Below, one piece after another: positions 6,806 to 14,806 of a DNA stretch of 48,701 nt. The position numbers and the translations under genes are program-made. This DNA comes from Eikenella sp. (GTDB taxonomy: Bacteria; Pseudomonadota; Gammaproteobacteria; Burkholderiales; Neisseriaceae): the NCBI GenBank assembly GCA_030528345.1, contig JAUMZB010000014.1, positions 1-48,701 on the forward strand, in the 5' to 3' direction. The notes beneath the pieces are model-generated. The model was not told where the DNA came from. It searched no databases and was given only the letters and a program-made list of their open reading frames with translations. Position 1 is the first letter of the stretch. Each line of letters opens with the position of its first letter.

Positions 6806-7243
6806 TTAGCGGCGTTTGAGGCCGTCCAGTTCTTTTTGGGCGGCGGCCACGGCGTCTTCCAAGCCTTTGATGCGTTCCAGATAGCGGGCGTAGTTGCGTT
6901 CGTTGCCGTGGCGCACTTTGCGCCCTTCTTCCAGATTCTGTTTGGCTTGGCGGAGCCGTTCTTCGGCGGCCCGGATGGCTGCTGGCGAACTGGGGGCGAT
7001 GTTTTCGGGCTCGGCAGACAGGACGGTAACGGAGGCGCTGGTCTGTGCGGCGGTTCCGGCATTTTCCGGGGCGGGTTGAACGGAGGTGTAGATGCTGGGT
7101 TTGCCCAGATTGGCGTCTTTGCAGTTGGGGCCGGGGGTGGCGGTATAGGTGCGGCGGCCTTGGCTGTCGGTGCATTCGTAGGTGGCGGCTGCGGCAGGCA
7201 GGGCGAGCAGGCAGCCGGCGGCCAACAGGGTGGCGGATTTCAT
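6806..7243 (-). CDS. periplasmic DUF4124-domain protein with coiled coil
   Basis: 145 aa. Signal peptide MKSATLLAAGCLLALPAAAA, then YECTDSQGRRTYTATPGPNC, the DUF4124 pattern (Y-C-D--G-RTYT--P---C). After a low-complexity linker, residues about 85-143 form a heptad-like charged coiled coil (AAEERLRQAKQNLEEGRK ... LERIKGLEDAVAAAQKEL). GGAAA-type ribosome site before the ATG. No known function. It sits between the bamD terminator and the J-domain gene, same strand, 79 bases upstream of the latter. Confidence 0.75.
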   Translation of the reverse strand: MKSATLLAAGCLLALPAAAATYECTDSQGRRTYTATPGPNCKDANLGKPSIYTSVQPAPENAGTAAQTSASVTVLSAEPENIAPSSPAAIRAAEERLRQAKQNLEEGRKVRHGNERNYARYLERIKGLEDAVAAAQKELDGLKRR

Positions 7244-7285
7244 GCGGGTTTCCTTTCTCTTGCCGGGCGGAGCGGGGATGGAAAA

Positions 7286-7325
7286 CAGGCTGCCTGAAAC
7301 GCCGGAAACGGTTTCAGGTAGCCTG
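7286..7325 (-). terminator. uptake-sequence hairpin, bamD terminator
   Basis: Inverted pair of uptake sequences of two dialects: AGGCTGCCTGAAAC (7287-7300) and GTTTCAGGTAGCCT (7311-7324). On the minus strand it is followed by GTTTTCC, just past the bamD stop codon. Confidence 0.8.
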
Positions 7326-7330
7326 AATCT

Positions 7331-8134
7331 TTATTTCCAATAGCGCCACCAGGGGATGTTGTTGGGACGCCACGGCTGTTCCAAGTAAGGGCTTTGCGGG
7401 AAGTTTTGCGCCAGCACGCGGCGGGTGTCGTCGCGCAACTGGGGTTTTTCCAGCTTGTCGTAGGCGGCGATCATCATGGCCAGGGCTTCTTCTACATAGC
7501 GGGTGTTCTGATATTGGCTGATCACCGTTTGGGCGCGGTTGGCGGCCGCCAAGTAGGCACCGCGTTCCATGTAGTAGCGGGCAATTGCCATTTCGTTGCC
7601 GCCCAGAGCGTCTACTAACCGCGCCATTTTCTCGCGCGCATCGGCGGCGTATTTGCTGTCGGGATAGCGGGTCACCAGCTCGTTGAAGGCATGGTAGGCA
7701 TCGCGGTTGGCTTTGGGGTCGCGGTCGGACCAGTCTTGCGAGGCCAGCTTATTCAGAAAGGATTTGTCTTCGTTAAACAGAATCAGCGCCTTGAGATAGA
7801 GGGCGTAGTCGGTGTTTTGATGGTGCGGGTGCAGGCGCAGGAAGCGTTCCACATGAGCCAAGGCCTGTGCCTGCTGCTCGTCTTTGTAGTAGGCGTAGGT
7901 GGTGTCGAGTTGGGCTTGGGCGGCGTAGCGGGTATTGGGGAAGCGCGACTGCAGGACTTCGTATAATTTGACGGCACGGTTATAATTGCCGCTGTGCAGC
8001 TCGTCGTTCGCTTCGGCATACAGACGTTCCACCGGCCAATCTTGTGTGGCCTGTGCCTCTTTATCTATTGCGGAGGTGCTGGAGCAGGCAGACAGGGCCA
8101 CGGCCAAACCGGTAACCAAAAGAATCTTTTTCAT
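7331..8134 (-). CDS. bamD: outer membrane assembly lipoprotein BamD (ComL)
   Basis: 267 aa. A lipoprotein signal (MKKILLVTGLAVALSAC, lipobox LSAC with C17) is followed by TPR-type repeats, e.g. ERLYAEANDELHSGNYNRAV, VLQSRFPNTRYAAQAQLD and FNELVTRYPDSKYAADARE. BamD is the essential lipoprotein partner of BamA on the inner face of the outer membrane; in Neisseria it was named ComL. Start 8134 rather than an upstream ATG three codons earlier because the n-region MKK is typical. Its start codon overlaps the start codon of rluD on the other strand (sequence CATG), so each gene's promoter must lie in the other's coding region. Confidence 0.95.
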   Translation of the reverse strand: MKKILLVTGLAVALSACSSTSAIDKEAQATQDWPVERLYAEANDELHSGNYNRAVKLYEVLQSRFPNTRYAAQAQLDTTYAYYKDEQQAQALAHVERFLRLHPHHQNTDYALYLKALILFNEDKSFLNKLASQDWSDRDPKANRDAYHAFNELVTRYPDSKYAADAREKMARLVDALGGNEMAIARYYMERGAYLAAANRAQTVISQYQNTRYVEEALAMMIAAYDKLEKPQLRDDTRRVLAQNFPQSPYLEQPWRPNNIPWWRYWK

Positions 8135-9257
8135 GCAGAACACTTCTTCTTATGTCAACAATGACACGGATTATAACGATGATTTCGAGTTTCCGGCAGC
8201 CTCCGATACGGAAAATTGTTTAAATTTCACCGTGCCCGTAACGCTGGCCGGCCTGCGTTTGGATGCGGCTTTGGCCAAGCTGATGCCCGATTATTCGCGC
8301 AGCCGCTTGAGCGCGTGGATCAAAGACGGCGCGGTGTGGTTGAACGGCGAGGCGGCGCAGCCCAAGACCAAGCTGATCGGCGGAGAGCAGATTCGGGTAG
8401 CCGTGCGGCAGAGTAAGGAAGAACTGGCTTTCCAGCCGGAAGCCATGGATTTGGACATTGTTTACGAAGACGACAGCCTGATGGTGTTGGACAAGCCTGC
8501 CGGGCTGGTGGTGCATCCGGCGGCGGGCAATTGGAGCGGCACCTTGCTTAACGGTCTGTTGGCATATTGTCCGGCATTGTCGGCCGTGCCGCGTGCCGGT
8601 ATTGTGCACCGTCTCGATAAGGACACCAGCGGCCTGATGGTGGTGGCGAAAACGCTGCCGGCGCAAAACCATTTGGTACGGCAGTTGCAGGCGTGGACGG
8701 TGAAGCGGATTTACCGCGCGGTGGCCGACGGCGTGGTGCCCTTCGACGGCAAAATCGATGCGCCGATCGGCCGCGACCCGCATAACCGTTTGCGGATGGC
8801 GGTGGTGAAATTCGGCGGCAAACCGGCACTTACCCATGTGAAGGTGTTGGAACGTTACCGGACGCACAGCTACATCGAATGCGCACTGCAAACCGGCCGC
8901 ACCCACCAAATCCGCGTGCACATGCGCGAAGCGCGCCACCCTTTGGCCGGTGATCCGGTGTATGGCAATCCGCGCCATCCGGCTTCGGACGAGGTGAAGG
9001 CTGTGGTAAAAGGTTTGGCGCGGCAGGCTCTGCATGCCTACCGATTGAGTTTTATCCACCCTGCAAGCGGCGAGGAGATGAGTTTCGAATCGCCGCTGCC
9101 CGAGGATTTCTACCATCTGCTGTCGGTGCTGCGTCTGGAGGCGGGCTTGGACTCCTCCCTCAGCCGTGCCGAAGAATGGCAGTCTAAATTCGCCGCTGAT
9201 GAAGACGATTGGGACGACGACGATTACGATGTGGAAATCGTGTATGTGAAAGAATAG
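8133..9257 (+). CDS. rluD: 23S rRNA pseudouridine synthase RluD
   Basis: 374 aa. Acidic N-terminal extension, then an S4-like domain (RLDAALAKLMPDYSRSRLSAWIKDG, about residues 42-66), then the RluA-family catalytic block GIVHRLDKDTSGLMVVAKT, whose aspartate is the catalytic residue. GRTHQIRVHM and HPLAGDPVYG follow. RluD makes pseudouridines 1911, 1915 and 1917 in helix 69 of 23S rRNA. The start at 8133 gives the expected length. The C-terminal tail is strongly acidic (DEDDWDDDDYD), which is unusual in length. Divergent from bamD with overlapping start codons. Confidence 0.92.
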   Translation: MQNTSSYVNNDTDYNDDFEFPAASDTENCLNFTVPVTLAGLRLDAALAKLMPDYSRSRLSAWIKDGAVWLNGEAAQPKTKLIGGEQIRVAVRQSKEELAFQPEAMDLDIVYEDDSLMVLDKPAGLVVHPAAGNWSGTLLNGLLAYCPALSAVPRAGIVHRLDKDTSGLMVVAKTLPAQNHLVRQLQAWTVKRIYRAVADGVVPFDGKIDAPIGRDPHNRLRMAVVKFGGKPALTHVKVLERYRTHSYIECALQTGRTHQIRVHMREARHPLAGDPVYGNPRHPASDEVKAVVKGLARQALHAYRLSFIHPASGEEMSFESPLPEDFYHLLSVLRLEAGLDSSLSRAEEWQSKFAADEDDWDDDDYDVEIVYVKE

Positions 9258-9266
9258 CAATGACGG

Positions 9267-9305
9267 AGGCTGCCTGAAAGGCAGGAAACGGCTTTCAGGC
9301 AGCCT
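9267..9305 (+). terminator. uptake-sequence hairpin after rluD
   Basis: AGGCTGCCTGAAAG (9267-9280) and its exact inverted copy CTTTCAGGCAGCCT (9292-9305), both the Simonsiella-type dialect. The T-run that follows is weak. Confidence 0.6.
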
Positions 9306-9346
9306 GTTCCAAATATTAAGGATAAATATTGCCGCCCTTGGGGCTG

Positions 9347-9381
9347 TTTGATTGTGTCAGTTTTTTTGATTGTGTCAGTTT
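9347..9381 (+). repeat. tandem 17-bp direct repeat in the pepA leader
   Basis: TTTGATTGTGTCAGTTT occurs at 9347-9363 and again at 9365-9381, period 18. It ends at the pepA ribosome site (AAGGA). Possibly a duplicated operator or a recent slippage. Confidence 0.7.
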
Positions 9382-9392
9382 AAGGAAAAAAC

Positions 9393-10820
9393 ATGCAGTT
9401 TTCTGTTCGAACCGAACTATTGGAGGCCGGTGCCGCTGCCCGGCTGTATGTGTGTACCGATGCCTGCCCGTGTAGCGAGCAGACTGCCGATGCTGCGGCT
9501 GCTTTATTGTGCGGCGAGTTGTCGGACGAAGAGCGCTTTGCCTCGGCACGGGTGCCGGCGGCAGGCGGTTTCCAAGATATTGCCGTGTTGCGTTTTCAAG
9601 ACGGCACGCGCCCGGCCATGGAAAAATCGGCCAAAGAGGCTGCGGCTTGGGCGCAGAAACAGCCCCAGGTAGCCGTGTGCCTGGATGCGCTGTGTGGGCG
9701 CGAAGCGCCTTTGGCCGCCGGAGTGCTGGCCTTGGCCTTCGGCGAGGCGGTGTACCGTTTCGACCGCTTCAAAGCGCAAGCCAAGCCGGCCAAGCTGACG
9801 GCTGCCGTGTTCTGCCACAGCCGTCATGCCGATGCGGTGGAGTCTGCACTGCATCATGCCGAAGCGCTGCTGTACGGCATCAATTTGTGTAAAGATTTGG
9901 GCAATACTGCGCCGAATGTCTGCACGCCGTCTTATCTGGCCGAGCAGGCGCGCAAGGAGGCCGAGCAGGCCGGCGCGCAGGTGGCTATTCTGGGGCGGGA
10001 TTATATTGAAGCGCACATGGGTGCGTTTTGGTCGGTGGCCAAAGGCAGTGTGCAGCCGCCGCAACTGATCGAGTTGGGTTGGTTTGGGGCCGCCGACCGC
10101 GAAGCGGCGCCGATTGTGCTGGTGGGCAAGGGCATCACCTTTGACAGCGGCGGCATTTCGCTGAAGCCCGGCGAAGCCATGGATGAGATGAAATACGATA
10201 TGTGCGGCGCTGCCGGCGTGATCGGCGTATTCACCGCTGCCGCCCGCGCCAAACTGCCGATTAATCTGATTGCGGTGGTGCCGGCTTGCGAAAACATGCC
10301 CGATGCCGGCGCCAGCAAGCCGGGCGACATCGTCACCGCCATGAACGGCACCACCGTCGAAATTCTGAATACCGATGCCGAAGGCCGCCTGATTCTGTGC
10401 GATGCGCTGACCTATGCCGCCCGGTTCAAGCCGCGCGCGGTGATTGACGTGGCCACGCTCACCGGCGCCTGCATCATCGCCTTGGGCCATGCCGCCAGCG
10501 GCCTGCTGGCCAACGATCAGGAACTGGCCGATGCTCTGTTGGCTGCCGCCCGCGCAAGCAACGACAAGGCTTGGCAGCTGCCGCTGTTTGAAGAATACAA
10601 AGAGCAGCTGAAATCTAATTTTGCCGACCTGCAAAATATCGGCGGCCGGCCGGCCGGGACGATTACCGCAGCGGCCTTTCTGTCGCATTTTGCCCGAGAC
10701 TGCGCCTGGGCTCATTTGGACATTGCCGGCACGGCTTGGAAATCGGGTAAGGAAAAAGGCGCCACCGGCCGCCCGGTGCCGCTGCTGTGGCAGTATTTGT
10801 GTGCCGAGGCGGGGGTATAG
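9393..10820 (+). CDS. pepA: leucyl aminopeptidase (M17)
   Basis: 475 aa, normal for the family. The C-terminal catalytic domain has [17 protein letters not shown] (metal-binding K and D) and the M17 signature NTDAEGRL at 326-333, followed by [14 protein letters not shown]. It removes N-terminal leucine and other residues from peptides in the cytoplasm using two metal ions; the E. coli relative also binds DNA. The N-terminal domain is divergent, as usual. AAGGA lies just before the ATG, behind a tandem 17-bp repeat. Monocistronic: flanked by terminators at 9267-9305 and 10901-10938. Confidence 0.94.
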   Translation: MQFSVRTELLEAGAAARLYVCTDACPCSEQTADAAAALLCGELSDEERFASARVPAAGGFQDIAVLRFQDGTRPAMEKSAKEAAAWAQKQPQVAVCLDALCGREAPLAAGVLALAFGEAVYRFDRFKAQAKPAKLTAAVFCHSRHADAVESALHHAEALLYGINLCKDLGNTAPNVCTPSYLAEQARKEAEQAGAQVAILGRDYIEAHMGAFWSVAKGSVQPPQLIELGWFGAADREAAPIVLVGKGITFDSGGISLKPGEAMDEMKYDMCGAAGVIGVFTAAARAKLPINLIAVVPACENMPDAGASKPGDIVTAMNGTTVEILNTDAEGRLILCDALTYAARFKPRAVIDVATLTGACIIALGHAASGLLANDQELADALLAAARASNDKAWQLPLFEEYKEQLKSNFADLQNIGGRPAGTITAAAFLSHFARDCAWAHLDIAGTAWKSGKEKGATGRPVPLLWQYLCAEAGV

Positions 10821-10900
10821 GAGCCCGCATCGCTGACCCAAACGGTTCAAAGGCTGCCCGAAAGCATTCAGGTAGCCTGAGGACTTGGCAGGATATCCCC

Positions 10901-10938
10901 AACAGCCGAAGTCCGGACACGGAGTGTCGGCTGTTTTT
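10901..10938 (+). terminator. pepA Rho-independent terminator
   Basis: Stem ACAGCCGA / TCGGCTGT with a 16-base loop followed by TTTTT on the plus strand, 80 bases after pepA. Confidence 0.75.
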
Positions 10939-11023
10939 GATGCCGATACGCCCTTTATTTCCGCCAAGATACATGATAACCGGGTATCCGGATCGCTTTT
11001 CGGGCGGCAGTGGGCGCATGTCT

Positions 11024-11274
11024 TAGGGCGTGTCGTCACCAAGCGTTGCGGCGGTATTTTTGCTCAAAACCCGCATCTGCGGCTTTACTTCCCTCAAGGG
11101 GACACAGAAAATGCCCGCAAGATGCTCCCTCTTGCTGCGCCGGCCGGTTTTACCGGCCAGCGTGTCAAACCGCCCTCTTGGGGTGAGCCCGGCAGCGGCA
11201 GATTTTGCCCCGCTAGCGCAGCGGACCGGCGAAGCTAAAAAACCGCTTCGCAAGCATGATGACGACACGCCCTA
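11024..11274. mobile_element. MITE, family A, full-length copy (251 bp)
   Basis: Terminal repeats TAGGGCGTGTCGTCA / TGACGACACGCCCTA match perfectly over 15 bases. Internal structure as in the copy at 3765: GCAAGA...TCTTGC palindrome, GGCCGGTTTTACCGGCC palindrome, and GGCGAAGC...GCTTCGC near the right end. No transposase ORF. Confidence 0.85.
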
Positions 11275-11390
11275 AAACAGCGCCTGCGGTGTCTTTCTGC
11301 GTGGTGCGCCGCTGTGTTTTGAACCGCGCTGCGCCCATATTCCCCGCTTGGCAAAAGTTCCGCGGCGGCGGCTTGCGGTGCCGATAATCA

Positions 11391-11421
11391 AGGCTGCCTG
11401 AGCGGGTATTTCAGGCAGCCT
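11391..11421 (-). terminator. uptake-sequence hairpin after hemY
   Basis: AGGCTGCCTGA (11391-11401) and TCAGGCAGCCT (11411-11421) form a perfect stem 30 bases past the hemY stop codon. Confidence 0.6.
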
Positions 11422-11451
11422 GTCGGGAAAATGCAAACGGTTGTTCGTGTT

Positions 11452-12690
11452 TCAGCGCACGCCGGGGACGGGCACGGCAGCGGTGTCGTCTTCGTCCGGC
11501 GTGATTTCGGCCAACACCAGTTGGCGTTGCGCTTGGGCCTGTTGGGGCTGGTTCATTTCGTCGAACACTTTGGCCAATACCAGACGTGCCTGCGGGGTGG
11601 CTTGGGCGTTGAGGCTGGCCTCCAGATAGCTTTGCGCTTTGCCCCACAGCTTTTTGGCGTACGCCATTTGGCCGAGGTTGAACAGCAGGCTGGCGTTATC
11701 CGGGGTTTCGGCAAGCCAGGTCTCAGCGGTATCCATCACTTTTTGCTGTTCTTTTTCGCTCAGGTAGCGGGCCGCTTCAATCATGGGCGGCAAAAGTCGG
11801 CCGTTGCGGGTGGCGGGGTAATGCTGCTTCACCCATTTGACGGCACGCGGATATTGGCCGGTTTGCACGAATTTGGCGGCAATATCGGCGCACAAATCGC
11901 CGCGTTTGAGGTCTTCTGGGATGCGGGCCAGGCAGGCTTTCATCGCCGGATAGTCTTGCGCCAGCGCCAGCAGTTCGCGGTAGGCCCATTCGCGGTACTG
12001 GGCGGCTTCGGCGCTGTTGAGGGCGGCGGCTTTTTCCAGTTTTTCCACGCGGTCAAGCACTTCCAGCGGCTTGTTTTGTTCGAACACATAACGCAGCTGC
12101 AGGCGCACCAAGCGCGTCAGTTTGGGGTTGATGGCGGCGGCGGCATGCAGGGCGGCCTCGGCGGCCGGGTAGTCGCAGCGGTTGAGCGCGGCTTCGGCCA
12201 ACAGCAGGTGGCGCGAGAGCTGGTTTTTGCCGGGCAGGCCGGCAATGTCTTTCAGGTAGCCTTCGCGTTTTTCTGCGTCGCCGGCCTGATCGGCACTGTG
12301 GGCGGCCAGCATCAAGGCCAGCACGCGGTTGTCGCCGGCCTGTTTGTTGTCGAGCACTTTGGCGGCTTCGCGTTCGGCCTGTTGGAATTTGCCTTCGAAA
12401 AAGGCGAGGCCGGCTTTGTTCAGCGAGTCGGCGGCTTGGCGCGCGCTGCGTTTGCTGCCGAAGCGGCGCAGGCGGCCGGGCACGGCGGTGATGCCGTCAA
12501 GCAGGCGCAGCAGCAGGTAGAGCACGGCCACGGTCACAATCAGGGCACCGACAAACAGATGCAGCGACAGCGCCACCATGGTTTGGGTTTGGTCGATCAC
12601 CAAATACACATTGCCGCTATACGTTTGCGCGGCCAAAACCAAGCCCACGGCTGCGGCAAACAGTACGATTATCCAAATCAGGCCTTTCAT
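11452..12690 (-). CDS. hemY: HemY-type TPR membrane protein of haem operon
   Basis: 412 aa. Two N-terminal membrane helices (about 3-21 MKGLIWIIVLFAAAVGLVL, 41-62 LSLHLFVGALIVTVAVLYLLL) are followed by a TPR-rich domain with repeats such as LNKAGLAFFEGKFQQAEREA and ASLLFNLGQMAYAKKLWGKA. This is the proteobacterial HemY found downstream of hemX, not protoporphyrinogen oxidase of the same name in Gram-positives. Its molecular role in haem metabolism is not settled. The start overlaps the hemX stop by four bases (ATGA). Last gene of hemD-hemX-hemY; followed by an uptake-sequence hairpin. Confidence 0.92.
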   Translation of the reverse strand: MKGLIWIIVLFAAAVGLVLAAQTYSGNVYLVIDQTQTMVALSLHLFVGALIVTVAVLYLLLRLLDGITAVPGRLRRFGSKRSARQAADSLNKAGLAFFEGKFQQAEREAAKVLDNKQAGDNRVLALMLAAHSADQAGDAEKREGYLKDIAGLPGKNQLSRHLLLAEAALNRCDYPAAEAALHAAAAINPKLTRLVRLQLRYVFEQNKPLEVLDRVEKLEKAAALNSAEAAQYREWAYRELLALAQDYPAMKACLARIPEDLKRGDLCADIAAKFVQTGQYPRAVKWVKQHYPATRNGRLLPPMIEAARYLSEKEQQKVMDTAETWLAETPDNASLLFNLGQMAYAKKLWGKAQSYLEASLNAQATPQARLVLAKVFDEMNQPQQAQAQRQLVLAEITPDEDDTAAVPVPGVR

Positions 12691-13976
12691 GATCTCACCC
12701 CTCCCTGAGCGGCGGAGGCGGCGCCAGCCGGCACGGCAGCCGGTGCCTGGGGTGCGGCGGCAGGCGCGGCCGGGGCGGTTTCCGTTGCGGCCGGCGCAGA
12801 AGCGGCAGCGGGAGCCGAAGCGGCTTGCGCGGCGGTGTCGGAAGCGGCGGCTTCAGGCAGTTCGGGCAGAACGCGGCCTTCGCTGCCGCGCTGTTTGCGG
12901 TAGTCGTCTACCGCTTTCAGGCTAGCGGCCAGCAGATTGGCCGAACGGTCGCTGCCGCTTCTCAGGGTTTTCAGGCTTTCGATTTCGCGCAGCCAAGCCT
13001 GTACGGCCGGGGCGGACACATCGAAGTATTGTTTGACGGCCTGTTCGGCAGTGGCCAAATCGCTTTGGTAGGTTTCGCCCTGATGCTGCATCAAGGCCAC
13101 GCGCGCGCCCAGCAGGCGCAGGCGCAGGTTTTCGCGCACGTAAAACACCTGTTCCGGCGACATCAGCATCACGTCGGGGTTGTCGAGGTGGCGCACTTCC
13201 ACCATGCTTTTGAGGCCGTCCACGGTGCGCGTCCAAGCGGTTTGCCACCAAGAGGCGTTGCCGTCGGCGGCGTTTTGCGGGGCGGCTTGGGGCGGACGCA
13301 GGGTGCTGTCCAGCACCAGCGGCAGGCCGCTGACGGCGGCTTCCAGGCGGTTCAGGCGCAGGGCTCCGCTGGAAACATCCAGATAGGGACGCTGTTTCAG
13401 AGCGGCCAAATCGGCGCTGACGGCCTGCTTCAGAGCCAAGAGCTGCGGCTGCTCGAAGCGGGCCAGGCGGCTGTCGATGCTTTCCAAGGCGGCGACGGCA
13501 GCCGGCACATTGTCGGCAATCGCCAACTGTTGGGCGGCCAGATTCAGGCTGAATTCGGCTTCGTCCACCAGCCAGTCGCTGCGGCTTTTCAACAGTTCTT
13601 GCAGCACGCGGCCGTTGCGTTCGGCCTCGGCCTGCTGGCGGCGCAATTCGGCTTGCAGCTGCATCAGGGCGCTGTCGCTGCTTTGCTGTTTGCGCACGGC
13701 ATCGGCCAAAAGGGCGGCGTTTTTGGATTCGCCCAAGGCGGCTTCGCCGATTTTTTGTTCGAACTGCATCTGCTGGCGGGCCAGCAGATCCTGCCCCTGC
13801 ACAAACAGAAAGCCCGCCGCGCCCAAGCCGAGAAGGGAGAGCAGCAGGGCCAAAGCGGCCATGCCTTTGCCGCCGGACTGTTTGATGACCACCGGCGCGG
13901 TTTGGGGCGCCGGGACGGCAGGCGGCAGGGCCGGTTGCGGGCCGGGTTGCACGGTTTCGTTTTCGGGCTGGCTCAT
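12687..13976 (-). CDS. hemX: HemX family membrane protein (uroporphyrinogen-III C-methyltransferase-like annotation)
   Basis: 429 aa. Proline/alanine-rich cytoplasmic N-terminus, one membrane helix (about 37-56, MAALALLLSLLGLGAAGFLFVQG), then a long alpha-helical periplasmic part with coiled-coil character (RQQMQFEQKIGE, LQAELRRQQAEAERNG) and the conserved WWQTAWTRTVDGLKSMVEVR block. The C-terminal 60 residues are almost only A, P and S. The family is often labelled as a methyltransferase, but no SAM-binding domain is visible; the label is historical. AAAGGAA precedes the ATG. It sits 43 bases after hemD and overlaps hemY by four bases. Confidence 0.9.
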   Translation of the reverse strand: MSQPENETVQPGPQPALPPAVPAPQTAPVVIKQSGGKGMAALALLLSLLGLGAAGFLFVQGQDLLARQQMQFEQKIGEAALGESKNAALLADAVRKQQSSDSALMQLQAELRRQQAEAERNGRVLQELLKSRSDWLVDEAEFSLNLAAQQLAIADNVPAAVAALESIDSRLARFEQPQLLALKQAVSADLAALKQRPYLDVSSGALRLNRLEAAVSGLPLVLDSTLRPPQAAPQNAADGNASWWQTAWTRTVDGLKSMVEVRHLDNPDVMLMSPEQVFYVRENLRLRLLGARVALMQHQGETYQSDLATAEQAVKQYFDVSAPAVQAWLREIESLKTLRSGSDRSANLLAASLKAVDDYRKQRGSEGRVLPELPEAAASDTAAQAASAPAAASAPAATETAPAAPAAAPQAPAAVPAGAASAAQGGVRS

Positions 13977-14019
13977 GCGGTTCCTTTCTCATTATTCGGG
14001 GTGGGCACAGGCGGGGGTT

Positions 14020-14745
14020 TCAAGCCGGTTGTTCGGAAACGGCAGCCAGGGCGACACCGAGTTCCGAGGCGGATGCCAACAACCGTATCCGCTGTGCGCC
14101 GTGTCGGCGCAGCGCGGCGGCAATGCGCGGATGATGGGTGAAGTATAACAAGGTTTTCAATGCCTGGGCGAGATTCGGCGGGGCTTGGGCAAACAGCAAA
14201 CCGGCCAGTTCGGCGGAGGTAATCCAAACCGCATCGGGCAGGGTGTCGGCAGTAAACGGCCACGGCGGCGCAGCGGGGCGGCGGTGGTAGATGTCGGCGC
14301 AGGCTACCTGAAAGCCTTGTGCGGCGAGCTGTCGGCGCAGCCAGTCGCGCCCGCCGCTGCCGCGCACCAGCAGAATCTTGGCTTGGGGCGGCAGGTGCCG
14401 CCACAGAGGCAGGGCGAGCACGGCTTCGCTGTCGTTGCCTTGCGGCGGTACGACAATATCGGTGAGGCCGGCGCGGCTTAAAGCGGCGGCGGTGCCCGAG
14501 CCGACGGCAATGTGCTGCGGGCCGGGCGGTTTGGCAATCAGGCCGGCGGCGGTTTCTACGGCGGTGGGGCTGACCCAGAACACCGCGTCGGCGCCGGCGA
14601 TGCGTGCCGGCAGGGCGGCGAGTGCGCCGGCATCGGTTTCGATGCGGATCAGGGGCAGCGGCAGCGCCCGCCAGCCGGCGGTACGGCAGGCGGCGATGTC
14701 GCCGCTGAGGCGGTTTTCGGGGCGGACAATCAGTAGGGCAGGCAT
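14020..14745 (-). CDS. hemD: uroporphyrinogen-III synthase
   Basis: 241 aa, family-typical length. MPALLIVRPENRLSGDIAA start, FWVSPTAVETA (the F-S-N/T-A region of the family), IAVGSGTAAALSRAG and a domain-2 segment LLVRGSGGRDWLRRQLAAQG with YHRRP, all features of HemD. The enzyme closes hydroxymethylbilane with inversion of ring D. First gene of the minus-strand hemD-hemX-hemY group; hemC is not in the window. Start at 14745 because the VRP motif should be near the N-terminus; no strong ribosome site is seen. Confidence 0.88.
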   Translation of the reverse strand: MPALLIVRPENRLSGDIAACRTAGWRALPLPLIRIETDAGALAALPARIAGADAVFWVSPTAVETAAGLIAKPPGPQHIAVGSGTAAALSRAGLTDIVVPPQGNDSEAVLALPLWRHLPPQAKILLVRGSGGRDWLRRQLAAQGFQVACADIYHRRPAAPPWPFTADTLPDAVWITSAELAGLLFAQAPPNLAQALKTLLYFTHHPRIAAALRRHGAQRIRLLASASELGVALAAVSEQPA

Positions 14746-14757
14746 GGCGCAGAAGAT

Positions 14758-14806
14758 AAAAACGGCTTTCAGGTAGCCTGTCGTGTGCGGCGGGGCTGCC
14801 TGAAAG
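14758..14806 (-). terminator. uptake-sequence terminator overlapping the end of the exporter gene
   Basis: On the minus strand CTTTCAGGCAGCC (14806-14794) pairs with GGCTACCTGAAAG (14778-14766, one G-T pair) and is followed by CCGTTTTT. The stop codon of the exporter (14769-14771) lies inside the hairpin, so the last residues of that protein are encoded by uptake sequence. It separates the exporter from hemD. Confidence 0.75.

Larger units (their letters stand above)
10821..11451. other. 630-bp intergenic region with terminator, MITE and uptake sequences
   Basis: Between the convergent genes pepA and hemY. Contains the pepA terminator (10901-10938), a full-length family A MITE (11024-11274) and the uptake-sequence hairpin of hemY (11391-11421). 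No ORF here is convincing. Confidence 0.7.

Noticed and set aside
6727..7062. Upstream extension of the J-domain gene to 7062
   Set aside because: The added residues are proline/lysine-rich out-of-frame sequence of the DUF4124 gene; the J domain starts right at 6726.
11024..11274. Short ORFs of about 80 codons on both strands inside the MITE
   Set aside because: The frames do not look like any protein; they differ between copies, and the element is better explained as a non-coding inverted-repeat element.
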